From Pseudooceanicola atlanticus (lineage in GTDB: Bacteria > Pseudomonadota > Alphaproteobacteria > Rhodobacterales > Rhodobacteraceae), in assembly GCF_000768315.1 (NCBI RefSeq), contig NZ_AQQX01000003.1, positions 248,001 to 312,000 of the forward strand: a stretch of 64,000 bases of DNA, written 5' to 3'. The translations under genes were made by a program, and so were the position numbers. The notes beneath the pieces are model-generated. The model was given only the letters and a program-made list of their open reading frames with translations. It had not been told where the DNA came from and searched no databases. Each line of letters begins with the position of its first letter. Position 1 is the first letter of the stretch. Of the stretch, positions 1 to 7,889 are shown piece after piece.

Positions 1-355
1 CCTTGTGCAGCTTCTTGCGCAGCTCACCCAGGATCTTCGGCGGCGCGACGACATAGATCGCATCGAACTTGTGCTTGTGCGCCTGCTTGTACATCAGCTC
101 GGCCAGTTCGTCGGCAAACCGTTCCTTGGCCAGCTCGTGCCAATCCGTGTCATCCATCGCCGACACCTGGCCCACACCGGTATCCTGCTTGCGCCCGGGC
201 CGGTTGGCCGACTGGTCGATATCCTTGGGGTTGTCCTGGCTCTCCTGGCGAACGATCTCGAAATTCGGATCGGTTTCGTCGGTCAGGTTGCGCAGGAACA
301 AGGCCTTCTCGCCATCCGCGATCAGAACCCAGCCGTTATTCGGAATACCACTCAT
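1..355 (-). CDS. Host attachment family protein (partial, 3' end outside window)
   Basis: The minus-strand frame starts at ATG 353-355 and runs off the left edge, so only about 118 residues are visible. It begins with MSGIPNNGWVLIADGEKA and continues with a segment containing SANRPGRKQDTG, an acidic WHELAKERFADELAELM helix, and DAIYVVAPPKILGELRKKL. This order (WxLxADxxxA, DRPGR-like, FAxELAxxL, VAPPxxLGxLR) is that of the PF10116 family annotated as required for attachment to host cells, named from Agrobacterium/Rhizobium work. The biochemical activity is not established and the name should not be read as proof of host association. Next gene on the same strand starts 242 bases upstream. Confidence 0.75.
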   Translation of the reverse strand, partial: MSGIPNNGWVLIADGEKALFLRNLTDETDPNFEIVRQESQDNPKDIDQSANRPGRKQDTGVGQVSAMDDTDWHELAKERFADELAELMYKQAHKHKFDAIYVVAPPKILGELRKKLHK

Positions 356-366
356 CTCAAAGCTCC

Positions 367-597
367 TTACACCTTTTCCTTGCTGCCGCTGCCGTCCTGA
401 TCCTGGGCCAGCGGGCGCGTCGCCCCGGCCGAGGTCTCGTCCAGCCGCTTCTTTTCGTCGCGGGATCCGACCTTGCGCTGCAGCTCACCGCCCACGGCAC
501 CCTGCTGATCGGGGGCTTCGGGCATCTGCTCGGGTTTCTCGCCCAGGACCTCTTCGGTCTCGCGGCGCATGTCCTTGGATTTCTGGCGGTCCGCCAT
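367..597 (-). CDS. Small hydrophilic protein of unknown function
   Basis: A 76-residue charged protein starting MADRQKSKDMRRETEEVL and rich in Lys, Glu, Gln and Asp, with no hydrophobic segment and no cysteine. A strong GAGGAGG ribosome binding site sits 5-6 bases before ATG 595-597, which argues that it is translated. It lies 11 bases upstream of the host-attachment-like gene on the same strand, so the two may be cotranscribed. The composition suggests an intrinsically disordered or stress-associated small protein, but no family is recognised and no function is assigned. Confidence 0.6.
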   Translation of the reverse strand: MADRQKSKDMRRETEEVLGEKPEQMPEAPDQQGAVGGELQRKVGSRDEKKRLDETSAGATRPLAQDQDGSGSKEKV

Positions 598-739
598 GAC
601 GTCCTCCTCTGGTTCCGGCCGCCGAGTATCGACGGCGTCTCAGGTGAAGAACGTGCGCCCCCGTATCCGGGTTCCGCCTTACGGGACGGCGGGCGGGGCG
701 CCGCTTCCGCAAGGGAGCGCGCGGCGTCCCGGCGGCAGG

Positions 740-1630
740 TCAGGACAATTCGATCACGGTGATCTCCGGCACGACGCCAAAGCGCACCGGCAGGATCGAA
801 CAGCCGATACCGCCGGAAACCACGAGGTCCCGCGCCCCTTCGCGAACATGACCGTAGGCATAGCGATTGCCGTACCGGGATGGCACGACCGGCGACCAGC
901 CGAACAACCTGACCTGCCCTCCATGGGTGTGACCTGACAGCGTCAGCGCCACCCTTTCCGGGACTTCGGGGAAAATGTCAGGCTCATGCGCCATAAGGAT
1001 GACCGGCGCCCCGTCATCCGGGATCTGAGCCAGGGTTCCGGGCAGATCATCCACGCCATCGAACCGCCCCCCACCCCGCACAAGGGCCAGCTGATCGCCC
1101 AGCCCGGCGAGCCATACATCGCCGCCAGCGGTGTCCAGACGAAGGGCCCGGTTCTCCAGAACCGGGATCCCGTGATCTTCCAGCGACATCTGCGCCAGCA
1201 CCGGGCCATGGCCGCGTTTCTGGGCCGTCAGGTCGTCCCACCAATCGTGATTGCCCAGCACGGCAAACACACCCAACCGCCCTTTCAGGCCTGCCAGCAC
1301 CTTTGCGGTTTCGGCCACCGGGACCTGGGCGGTCACGAAGCGATGGCCGGCCACAAGATCCCCCAGGATCAGAACGAGGTCGGGCTCCATCGCGTTGACC
1401 CGGGCCACGATCCGGCGCAACCGGCCCAGCCCGACATGCGGCTCTCCCATATGCAGGTCCGCCAGTACCGCGATCCGCAATTGATGCCCACGCCGCCAGC
1501 CCGGCGGAGAGATCCGCCACCGCCTGACCGTCATCCGCAGCGCCGGCTCGACGAAGAACCCGTAGGCCGCAAGAAAAAGGCCTGCCAGCGTCGCCGCCAG
1601 CAGGCCCCTGAGAAACCCTCTCCGGGTCAT
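740..1630 (-). CDS. Membrane-anchored metallophosphoesterase
   Basis: The 296-residue product starts MTRRGFLRGLLAATL, which combines a twin-arginine-like motif with a hydrophobic helix that may be a Tat signal or an N-terminal anchor. The calcineurin-like metal centre is visible in order: VLADLHMGEPH (D-x-H), LILGDLVAG (GD), VLGNHDWW (GNHD), LMAHEPD (H) and LSGHTHGGQ (GHTH). This matches the YaeI/YkoQ group of periplasm-facing phosphoesterases, whose members cleave lipid-linked phosphoesters. The substrate here is unknown. The stop lies 142 bases before the start of the small hydrophilic gene, and the start lies 15 bases downstream of the SOD stop, so cotranscription with sodB is possible. 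Confidence 0.85.
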   Translation of the reverse strand: MTRRGFLRGLLAATLAGLFLAAYGFFVEPALRMTVRRWRISPPGWRRGHQLRIAVLADLHMGEPHVGLGRLRRIVARVNAMEPDLVLILGDLVAGHRFVTAQVPVAETAKVLAGLKGRLGVFAVLGNHDWWDDLTAQKRGHGPVLAQMSLEDHGIPVLENRALRLDTAGGDVWLAGLGDQLALVRGGGRFDGVDDLPGTLAQIPDDGAPVILMAHEPDIFPEVPERVALTLSGHTHGGQVRLFGWSPVVPSRYGNRYAYGHVREGARDLVVSGGIGCSILPVRFGVVPEITVIELS

Positions 1631-1645
1631 CTCATTTCCTCACGA

Positions 1646-2245
1646 TTACATCCGCGATGCGACGTTTTCCCAGTTCACCAGCTTGTCGAGGAAGTTCGAC
1701 AGGTAGGCCGGGCGCTTGTTGCGGAAGTCGATGTAGTAGGAATGCTCCCACACGTCACAGCCCAGCAGCGCGGTCTGGCCGAAGCAGAGCGGGTTCACAC
1801 CGTTCTCGGTCTTGGTGACCTTCAGCGAGCCATCGGTGTCCTTGACAAGCCATGCCCAGCCGGAGCCGAACTGGCCGGCACCCGCGGCGGCGAAGTCTTC
1901 CTTGAACTTGTCGACCGAACCGAAGGCTTCGGTCAGGGCTTTTTCCAGCTCGCCCGGCATCTTGGACTCACCCGGGGCCATCATTTCCCAGAACTGGTTG
2001 TGGTTCCAGAATTGCGAGGCGTTGTTGAAGATGCCATTCTGGGCGACGGCAGAGGCATCGTAGGTTCCCTTGATGATCTCTTCGACGGATTTGCCTTCCC
2101 ACTCGGTGCCGGCAATCGCCTTGTTGCCGTTGTCGACATAGGCCTTGTGGTGAATATCGTGGTGATACTCGAGGGTTTCCTTGGACATGCCGAGATCGGC
2201 AAGCGCGTCGTGGGCATAGGGAAGGTCGGGAAGTTCAAAGGCCAT
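1646..2245 (-). CDS. sodB: Superoxide dismutase, Fe/Mn family
   Basis: A 199-residue protein, normal length for the family, that dismutates superoxide in the cytoplasm. Four metal ligands are evident: His in YHHDIHHKAY, His in QFWNHNQFW, and Asp and His in DVWEHSYY. The Gln directly before FWNH resembles iron-type enzymes, so Fe or cambialistic metal use is more likely than strict Mn, but this is inference. ATG 2243-2245 was chosen because AAAGGAG lies at the right distance and MAFELPDLPY is the family N-terminus; the frame stays open upstream with non-SOD sequence. It is a neighbour of the metallophosphoesterase on the same strand. Confidence 0.97.
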   Translation of the reverse strand: MAFELPDLPYAHDALADLGMSKETLEYHHDIHHKAYVDNGNKAIAGTEWEGKSVEEIIKGTYDASAVAQNGIFNNASQFWNHNQFWEMMAPGESKMPGELEKALTEAFGSVDKFKEDFAAAGAGQFGSGWAWLVKDTDGSLKVTKTENGVNPLCFGQTALLGCDVWEHSYYIDFRNKRPAYLSNFLDKLVNWENVASRM

Positions 2246-2284
2246 GTTGCGGCTCCTTTTGTCTTGAGCAACTCGTCTGTCCCT

Positions 2285-2313
2285 AGATGTTATCTTAATA
2301 TTGGGAACGTCAA
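2285..2313 (-). promoter_or_regulatory. Possible sodB promoter
   Basis: On the minus strand a TTGACG hexamer (2308-2313) is followed by an AT-rich spacer, and ACATCT (2285-2290) lies 17 bases on. The -35 element is good and the -10 element poor. It sits about 40 bases before the sodB ATG in the only AT-rich part of the intergenic region. Confidence 0.3.
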
Positions 2314-2443
2314 CCCTCGCCACCTGCAACACCGCCCTGTGGATCGCTGGTATGTGCATACCGCAAGACATGCTGGGTCGCATTGTGCAAACGTGACGGC
2401 GATCGCCGCCCGAACGGGTCTTGAAACAAGGTTTGCCCATCCG

Positions 2444-2881
2444 ATGACGTCGCCCGCCCTGCCATGCCCGGTCGCCGAGACCCTTGCCGGCTATCCCGCC
2501 GAACTGCGCCTGCGGCTGATGGAGATCCGGGCGCTGATCTTCGCAGAGGCCGCGCAGGACCCCGCCATCGGCCCGGTGCAGGAATGCCTGAAATGGGGCG
2601 AGCCGGCCTACCTGACGCCCGTCACGGGCAGCGGCAGCACGCTGCGCCTTGGCCCGGTGCGGGATCAGCCGGACATGGCCGGGCTTTTCGTGAATTGCCG
2701 TACTCTGTTGGTCGACCGGTTCCGCACCGAGTTCCCCGATGCCCTCCGCTATCGCGGCGACCGCGCCGTGTTGGTGCCGCTCGATTATGCGCTGAAGGAA
2801 ACGGAGATGCGCCGGATCGTCGGCCTGGGCCTGACCTATCACCGCTGGGCGCCGGGCTGGCGCAAGGCGACCACGGCCTGA
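2444..2881 (+). CDS. DUF1801 domain protein
   Basis: The 145-residue product has the DUF1801 layout: an early helix containing RLRLMEIRALIFAEA, then LKWGEPAYLT, GSGSTLRLG, and a C-terminal YALKETEMRRIV segment. The family is common in Rhodobacteraceae and has no proven activity. ATG 2444 is preferred because the frame upstream of it is antisense to sodB and reads as low-complexity shadow sequence. Transcribed divergently from sodB with about 200 bases between them. Confidence 0.8.
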   Translation: MTSPALPCPVAETLAGYPAELRLRLMEIRALIFAEAAQDPAIGPVQECLKWGEPAYLTPVTGSGSTLRLGPVRDQPDMAGLFVNCRTLLVDRFRTEFPDALRYRGDRAVLVPLDYALKETEMRRIVGLGLTYHRWAPGWRKATTA

Positions 2882-2889
2882 GATATCGG

Positions 2890-2975
2890 AGGGGGTCGGA
2901 AAGGGGCTCTGCCCCTTGCCGTCAAAGCTGCGCTTTGCCGGCTACCCCGGAGTATTTCTGGCAAGATGAAGCGGA
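2890..2975. repeat. Hairpin-rich intergenic element, probably a dispersed repeat
   Basis: After the DUF1801 stop lie two tight hairpins: AAGGGGC (2901-2907) with GCCCCTT (2911-2917), and CAAAGC (2923-2928) with GCTTTG (2932-2937). They are followed by a CCCCGGAGTATTTCTGGCAA stretch (2945-2964) and AGATGAAG. This combination resembles intergenic elements I recall as recurrent in Rhodobacteraceae chromosomes. The first hairpin could also end transcription of the upstream gene. Confidence 0.4.
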
Positions 2976-3079
2976 ACAGGCGCCGGTGGCGGGGCATGGC
3001 GCCACGGCGCAGGCTGCCGCGGGTGGAGCTGCCTGGTATCCTGCCGCCGGTGCATGGCATCGGCGGCAGAGGGGATCGG

Positions 3080-3646
3080 TCAGGCGAAGACGCGCGGGCT
3101 GCGCGCCGCCACCGACAGCAGGTCGAAGGCATATTGCGCGACCGAGCGGAAGGTGACCAGTTCGGCGACACCGACCTCGGGCATCCAGAAGGCACCGGCC
3201 ACCTGGGCCAGACGCGTGCGCCGCACCATGCCCGGCCCGAAGGCGGTCTGGTGCATGTCGACCGGCGACAGGCGCGCCAGCACCTCGCGCAGGGCCGCAT
3301 CCTCGCCGCTGAGACGGAAGGAGGCGCGGGCATCCGACAGGTCAGCCACCAGCGCATGGGCACCGGCCAGCGCGGCCGTCAGATCGGCCTGCGCCCCGGA
3401 CACATCGCCACGCGGCAGGATCAGCATGGCCTCGTCGGGGCTCATCCAGGCCAGGCGGCGGGCGCCGTCGACGGTGATCCCGCGCTGGCCGGGCATCGCC
3501 AGACCCGACACCTTTTCCAAGGCGCCGGTGATGGCGGTGTCGTCCAGCTTGCCGCGCAGCACGATCATGCCGCGCGGGGCCATTTCCTCAACCGTGACAA
3601 GGGCTTCGGTCTTTGCGCCACCGAGGGCGGAAACGGGCTCAGACAT
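3080..3646 (-). CDS. soxG: Sarcosine oxidase gamma subunit
   Basis: The 188-residue product is the smallest-conservation subunit of heterotetrameric sarcosine oxidase, which oxidatively demethylates sarcosine to glycine with transfer of the methyl carbon to tetrahydrofolate. Family features are the N-terminal VEEMAPRGMIVLRG, the central RLAWMSPDEAMLILP and the C-terminal LSPVDMHQTAFGPGMVRRTRLAQV region. ATG 3644-3646 starts 8 bases before the soxA stop ends, so the two genes overlap and are translationally coupled. It is the last gene of the soxDAG run, and a noncoding stretch with the hairpin-rich repeat follows. Confidence 0.92.
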   Translation of the reverse strand: MSEPVSALGGAKTEALVTVEEMAPRGMIVLRGKLDDTAITGALEKVSGLAMPGQRGITVDGARRLAWMSPDEAMLILPRGDVSGAQADLTAALAGAHALVADLSDARASFRLSGEDAALREVLARLSPVDMHQTAFGPGMVRRTRLAQVAGAFWMPEVGVAELVTFRSVAQYAFDLLSVAARSPRVFA

Positions 3647-6626
3647 TCTTGGTGTTCTCCTTGTCATAGAAGACGGGGTCCACGATCCTGGCCGCCACGC
3701 TGCTGCCATCGACCTTGTTCAGCTGGATGGTCTCGCCCATGCGATCCGGTCCGCGAAGGACCAGGCCCATGGCGATGCCGCGCTCCAGCGTCGGCGAGTA
3801 ATAGGACGAGGTCACCCGCCCCTGCACGGTGCGCTGGCCATTGGCGTTGGTGCCATCGGCCAGGACATAGGCGCCGTCCGGCAGCACCGACTTGTCCAGC
3901 GTTTCCAGCCCGACGAGTTTCCAGCGGTCCTCGCGCGCCATGTCCTCGCGGGATTGCGCACGCTTGCCGATGAAATCCTCCTTCTTCTTGGAGATCGCCC
4001 AGTTCAGACCCAGATCCTGCGGGATGACCGTGCCGTCGGTTTCGTCGCCGATCATGATGAAGCCCTTCTCGGCCCGCAGCACGTGTAGCGCCTCGGTCCC
4101 GTAGGGCGTCGCGCCGAATTCAGCGCCCGCTTCCATCAGCGCGGTCCAGAGCGCCAGGCCCTGCCCCGCCGGGACCGCGATCTCGTAGGACAGCTCGCCC
4201 GAGAAGGAGATGCGATAGACCCGTGCGTCGATCCCGGCCAGCTTATGGTCCTGGAACGTCATGAAGGGGAAATCCTCGTTCGCGATGTTCGTCGCGCCGA
4301 GTTTTTCCAGCACGGTCCGTGCCTTGGGACCGACAACGCCGATCTGGGCGTATTGCTCGGTCGCGTTGACGGTCCAGACCTTCCAGTCCCACCATTCGGT
4401 CTGCAGCCATTCCTCCATATGGGCGTGGATGTGATCCGCGCCGCCGGTGGTGGTGTGGCACAGGAAGGTTTCCTCGTCCCAGCGGGCGACCACGCCGTCA
4501 TCCATCAGGAAGCCGTTTTCCGAACACATCAGGCCGTAGCGGCAGCGCCCCGGCTGCAGCGTCGACATCATGTTCGTGTAGAGCATGTCCATGAAGCGCC
4601 CCGCATCGGGGCCCTTCACGATCAGCTTGCCCAGGGTCGAGGCATCGAGCAGGCCCAGCGAATTGCGGGTCTGGTTGATCTCGCGGGTGACGGCGGAATG
4701 CCGGTCCTCGCCGGGGCGGATGTAGCAGAACGGACGCCGCCACTGGCCCACCGGTTCGAAATCGGCGCCATTGTCCACGTGCCATTGATGCAGCGGGGTG
4801 CGGCGCAGCGGCTGGAACGTCTCGGCCCGGGCCTCGCCGGCGATGGCGCCCATGGAGATCGGGGTGAAAGGCGGGCGGAACCTGGTGGTGCCGACCTGCG
4901 GGATCGGCGTATCCAGCGCGCCCGACAGGATCGCCAGGCCGTTGATATTGGACAATTTCCCCTGATCCGTCGCCATGCCGAGCGTGGTGTAGCGCTTGGC
5001 ATGTTCGACCGACTCGAAGCCTTCCTGCGCGGCCAGCTGGACATCCGTCACCTTGACGTCGTTCTGGTAATCCAGCCAGGCCTTGGCGCGCAGCTTGCGC
5101 TTGGCCGAGGCGGGCATCAGCCAGACCGGCTCGATCGGGTTGTCGCCGCGTGCCTCGGGGGCGGTCAGGTCGGATACCGACCCCGCCTGCCCGACCGCCT
5201 CGGCGGCCGCAAGGCCCGCCTTGGTGCCGCTGGCGGCAACCTCGGCGCGGTCAAAGGCGCCATCAGCGGCCCCGGCACAGATGACGAAGCCCTTGCCGTC
5301 CTCACCGGTCGGCGGGCGGGTGCCGTCGGGGCGGAACATGGCCTGGGCGTCGTCCCAGGTCAGCTTGCCGCCGCAATGGGACCACAGGTGCACCACCGGG
5401 GACCAGCCGCCGGACATCGCGACCGCGTCGCAGGCTATTTCCTCGGTCACGGCGCCCTCGCCGACCTGCTTGCAGATCGCGACGCCGGTGACGCGCTTGC
5501 GGCCCTTCACCTTGGCGATGCCGTGGCCCTTGAGCACGCGGATGCCCTTGGCTTCGGCCTCTGCGGCCAGTGCACCGCCGCCGCCCTGGCGGGCATCGAC
5601 GATCACCGGCACGGTCAGCCCGGCCCCGACCAGCGCCAGCGCGGTCAGGTAGGCATCGTCGTTATTGGTCACGACCACGGTGCGGTCGCCGACCGACACA
5701 CCGAACTGCACCACGTAATCCCGCAGGGCCGAGGCCAGCATGACACCGGGCAGATCGTTGCCGGCAAAGGACAGAGGGCGCTCGATCGCGCCGGTCGCGG
5801 TGATGACCTGGCCGGCCCGCACGCGCCACAGGCGGTGACGGGGGCCGGATTTTTCCGACAGGTGATCGGTCAGGCGCTCATAGCCCAGCACGTAGCCGTG
5901 GTCATAGACGCCCGCGCCCATGCAGCGGGTGCGCAGGGTGACGTTCTCCATCCCCTCAAGCTCCGCGACCAGATCGGCTACTTGTGCCTCGGCGCCGTCA
6001 TCGGCGGCACGACCGCACCAATGGGCCTCCTGCTCCATCACGGTGACGCGGGCGCCGCCCGACGCAGCGGCCCGCGCGGCGGCGAGACCGGCAAGGCCCC
6101 CGCCGATCACCAGCACGTCGCAGTAATGGTAGAAATGCTCATAGGTGTCCGCATCGCGATCCTTCGGCGCCTTGCCGAGGCCCGCGGATTGCCGGATGAA
6201 CGGCTCGTAGACATGTTTCCAGAACGACCGCGGCCACAGGAACGTCTTGTAATAGAAGCCCGCGGGCAGGAAGCGCGACAGCGAGGCGTTGATCTCGCCC
6301 ACGTCGAATTCCAGCGACGGCCAATGGTTCTGGCTGGTCGATTCCAGGCCCTCGAAGACCTCCTGCATGGTGGCGCGCTGGTTAGGTTCGAACCGGCCAC
6401 CCTGCCCGATCCCCAGCAGCGCGTTCGGCTCTTCGGTGCCCGAAGCCACGACGCCGCGCGGGCGGTGATACTTGAAGCTCCGCCCCACCATCATGCGGTC
6501 ATTGGCCAACAGGGCCGAGGCGAGCGTATCGCCCTCATAGCCCTTCAGCTGCTGCCCGTTGAAACGGAAGCTCACCGGTTTGGTGCGGTCGATCCGGGCG
6601 CCGCCCTGGGTCAATCTGGTGCTCAT
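3639..6626 (-). CDS. soxA: Sarcosine oxidase alpha subunit
   Basis: The 995-residue product matches the roughly 1000 residues usual for SoxA. The N-terminus carries the 2Fe-2S-ferredoxin-like fold found in this family (DTLASALLANDRMMVGRSF), then an FAD/NAD Rossmann motif DVLVIGGGLAGLAAA near residue 170. The C-terminal half, from about residue 610, is a GcvT-like tetrahydrofolate-binding aminomethyltransferase domain ending with TSSYYSPTLERGIAMG. It binds NAD+ and folate and forms the catalytic complex with SoxB, SoxD and SoxG. It lies downstream of soxD with a 58-base spacer and overlaps soxG. The reverse strand holds a very long open frame that is a compositional shadow. Confidence 0.97.
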   Translation of the reverse strand: MSTRLTQGGARIDRTKPVSFRFNGQQLKGYEGDTLASALLANDRMMVGRSFKYHRPRGVVASGTEEPNALLGIGQGGRFEPNQRATMQEVFEGLESTSQNHWPSLEFDVGEINASLSRFLPAGFYYKTFLWPRSFWKHVYEPFIRQSAGLGKAPKDRDADTYEHFYHYCDVLVIGGGLAGLAAARAAASGGARVTVMEQEAHWCGRAADDGAEAQVADLVAELEGMENVTLRTRCMGAGVYDHGYVLGYERLTDHLSEKSGPRHRLWRVRAGQVITATGAIERPLSFAGNDLPGVMLASALRDYVVQFGVSVGDRTVVVTNNDDAYLTALALVGAGLTVPVIVDARQGGGGALAAEAEAKGIRVLKGHGIAKVKGRKRVTGVAICKQVGEGAVTEEIACDAVAMSGGWSPVVHLWSHCGGKLTWDDAQAMFRPDGTRPPTGEDGKGFVICAGAADGAFDRAEVAASGTKAGLAAAEAVGQAGSVSDLTAPEARGDNPIEPVWLMPASAKRKLRAKAWLDYQNDVKVTDVQLAAQEGFESVEHAKRYTTLGMATDQGKLSNINGLAILSGALDTPIPQVGTTRFRPPFTPISMGAIAGEARAETFQPLRRTPLHQWHVDNGADFEPVGQWRRPFCYIRPGEDRHSAVTREINQTRNSLGLLDASTLGKLIVKGPDAGRFMDMLYTNMMSTLQPGRCRYGLMCSENGFLMDDGVVARWDEETFLCHTTTGGADHIHAHMEEWLQTEWWDWKVWTVNATEQYAQIGVVGPKARTVLEKLGATNIANEDFPFMTFQDHKLAGIDARVYRISFSGELSYEIAVPAGQGLALWTALMEAGAEFGATPYGTEALHVLRAEKGFIMIGDETDGTVIPQDLGLNWAISKKKEDFIGKRAQSREDMAREDRWKLVGLETLDKSVLPDGAYVLADGTNANGQRTVQGRVTSSYYSPTLERGIAMGLVLRGPDRMGETIQLNKVDGSSVAARIVDPVFYDKENTKNV

Positions 6627-6684
6627 TTAGTGGCCCTCGCGGGAAGAAGGTGGTCTTGGCGGTCGATGTGCAAAGCTGTGCGGA

Positions 6685-7014
6685 TCACGAGAATTCTCTC
6701 CAGCTCCAGCCGGGACGTCTTTCCCGGATCTTTTCCAGCAGGTCGGCGGGCGGCTCGGTGGTCTGGGCCGAATAGGTCCCGAACACCTCCAGCGTGCCGG
6801 TGTCACGGGCGGCATGGAACCACTTGCCGCAGCCATAGACATGGCGCCAGCGCTCGAAATGCACGCCGCGGGGGTTCTCGCGGTGGAAGAGGTAGCCCTC
6901 GAAGGCCGCGTCGTCCGACCCTGGGCCTTCGCGTTTCAAATGCGCCTCGCCGCCACCGTGGAACTCGGTCTCTTCGGCGGTGACACCGCAACAGGGACAG
7001 GTGAGGATCAGCAT
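6685..7014 (-). CDS. soxD: Sarcosine oxidase delta subunit
   Basis: A 109-residue zinc-binding subunit with the diagnostic TCPCCG near the N-terminus and HVYGCGKWF further on, giving the three Cys plus one His that bind zinc in characterised enzymes. A GTG two codons upstream is also in frame, but AGGAGG sits seven bases before ATG 7012-7014 and only one base before the GTG, so the ATG is the start. In most relatives soxB precedes soxD directly; here 1.5 kb with two other genes intervenes, and a terminator-like hairpin lies 34 bases upstream of this start. Confidence 0.95.
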   Translation of the reverse strand: MLILTCPCCGVTAEETEFHGGGEAHLKREGPGSDDAAFEGYLFHRENPRGVHFERWRHVYGCGKWFHAARDTGTLEVFGTYSAQTTEPPADLLEKIRERRPGWSWREFS

Positions 7015-7047
7015 GGACACGCCTCCTTTGCCGCGAAACGCGGGACG

Positions 7048-7078
7048 AAAAAAGGCCGGACGCGGAAAGCGCCCGGCC
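7048..7078 (-). terminator. Terminator-like hairpin just upstream of soxD
   Basis: Read on the minus strand, a stem of GGCCGGGCGC and GCGTCCGGCC (one mismatch in ten pairs, five-base loop) is followed immediately by six T residues (7053-7048). It would end transcripts coming from the 7324-7611 gene, so soxDAG would need readthrough, a conditional antiterminating structure, or its own promoter. Confidence 0.65.
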
Positions 7079-7102
7079 GAGTTGACAGGTAAGGGACAAG
7101 GG

Positions 7103-7200
7103 AAAAAACGGCTTGCGTTGTCTTCCCAGGCAGTACGTCAGAAACGATTGCAGCGCGGAAAGAGTTCCACGCGGGACGCTCGGATCCCTGCAATTCCGTT
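7103..7200 (-). ncRNA. Candidate structured RNA upstream of soxD
   Basis: A closing stem ATTGCAG (7147-7153) with CTGCAAT (7188-7194) encloses two inner hairpins: CGCGGAA with TTCC-GCG (7154-7173) and GGGA with TCCC (about 7173-7188). This is a compact three-way-junction shape. On the minus strand the fold is followed by AACG-CGTT and six T residues at 7108-7103, a weak intrinsic terminator. It could be a small RNA or the leader of soxDAG. No known riboswitch class is recognised. Strand is inferred from the T-run only. With the following hairpin it fills the 309-base gap between soxD and the next gene. Confidence 0.35.
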
Positions 7201-7323
7201 TTTGCGCGAATTTTGGCGGATAAGCGCCCAACCGGGGCGGCACCCGCGCAGCAAAACGCCCGGTCACGGCCAATCAGCCGTTCCCAGGCGTTCAGGGTCC
7301 CGCGAACGGGACGCTGCGTGATT

Positions 7324-7611
7324 TTATTCGGACGCGGCAGCGCCTGCTGCAGCTTCGCCACCATCGGTTTCGGCGCTTGCGCCGGCCGCTGCACTGTCGT
7401 CAGCCGCTTCCGCACCGGCCGCGCTGTCGGACGTTGCGTTGATTTCGATGTTGGACGGGGTCGACCCGCTGCCCGACTGGAATTGCTCCATGCCGCCGAA
7501 GATGAAGTATGCAAGGACGGCCACCGCGACGACAAGGCCACCGGTGATGAATGCCAGGGCGCCGCCGCTGCGGCCGGAGTGACGGGCTTCGTAGGTATGT
7601 TGTTCGGCCAT
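7324..7611 (-). CDS. Small single-pass membrane protein with Ala/Glu-rich tail
   Basis: A 95-residue protein with a short hydrophilic N-terminus (MAEQHTYEARHSGRSGGA), one transmembrane helix (ALAFITGGLVVAVAVLAYFI, about residues 18-38), and a low-complexity acidic Ala/Ser/Glu tail. GGAGG lies eight bases before ATG 7609-7611, which sets the start although the frame is open further upstream. No family is recognised. It sits inside what is normally a contiguous soxB-soxD region and has its own terminator-like hairpins downstream. Confidence 0.7.
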   Translation of the reverse strand: MAEQHTYEARHSGRSGGALAFITGGLVVAVAVLAYFIFGGMEQFQSGSGSTPSNIEINATSDSAAGAEAADDSAAAGASAETDGGEAAAGAAASE

Positions 7612-7824
7612 GATATAGCCTCCACATCTGTTTCGCTTGCTTGCAAAACAGGCATGGGGGCCGATTGGTTCCAAACAGACCCTGCGTCACACGGGATGTT
7701 AACACTATCTTTACAATCTCGGCGGGAACCTGTCGGCACCCGCGCGAGTTGCATGAATACAGCACAAAGTTCGGGCAAATAAGCGATACCGCCCCTGCAC
7801 AGGTGTGCTTCCGCTAACACAGCC

Positions 7825-7839
7825 ACCACATCTTGTGGT
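7825..7839. promoter_or_regulatory. Perfect palindrome in divergent promoter region
   Basis: ACCACA (7825-7830), a three-base TCT centre and TGTGGT (7834-7839) form a perfect 6+3+6 inverted repeat. It lies 51 bases before the ATG of the 7890 gene and between two divergently transcribed genes, a position suited to an operator. The cognate regulator is unknown. Confidence 0.4.
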
Positions 7840-7889
7840 AGATTAAGACCAGAAGTCTCAATACCGGCCTTCATAAAAGAGACGCGAGC

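Noticed and set aside
986-2443. Long plus-strand frame upstream of the DUF1801 gene
   Set aside because: It overlaps the phosphoesterase and superoxide dismutase genes in antisense; only the portion from ATG 2444 has family features.
4245-6983. 912-codon open frame on the plus strand opposite soxA
   Set aside because: It is the antisense of soxA in a high-GC region; its composition (His, Arg, Gln, Gly-rich) and lack of motifs identify it as a shadow frame.
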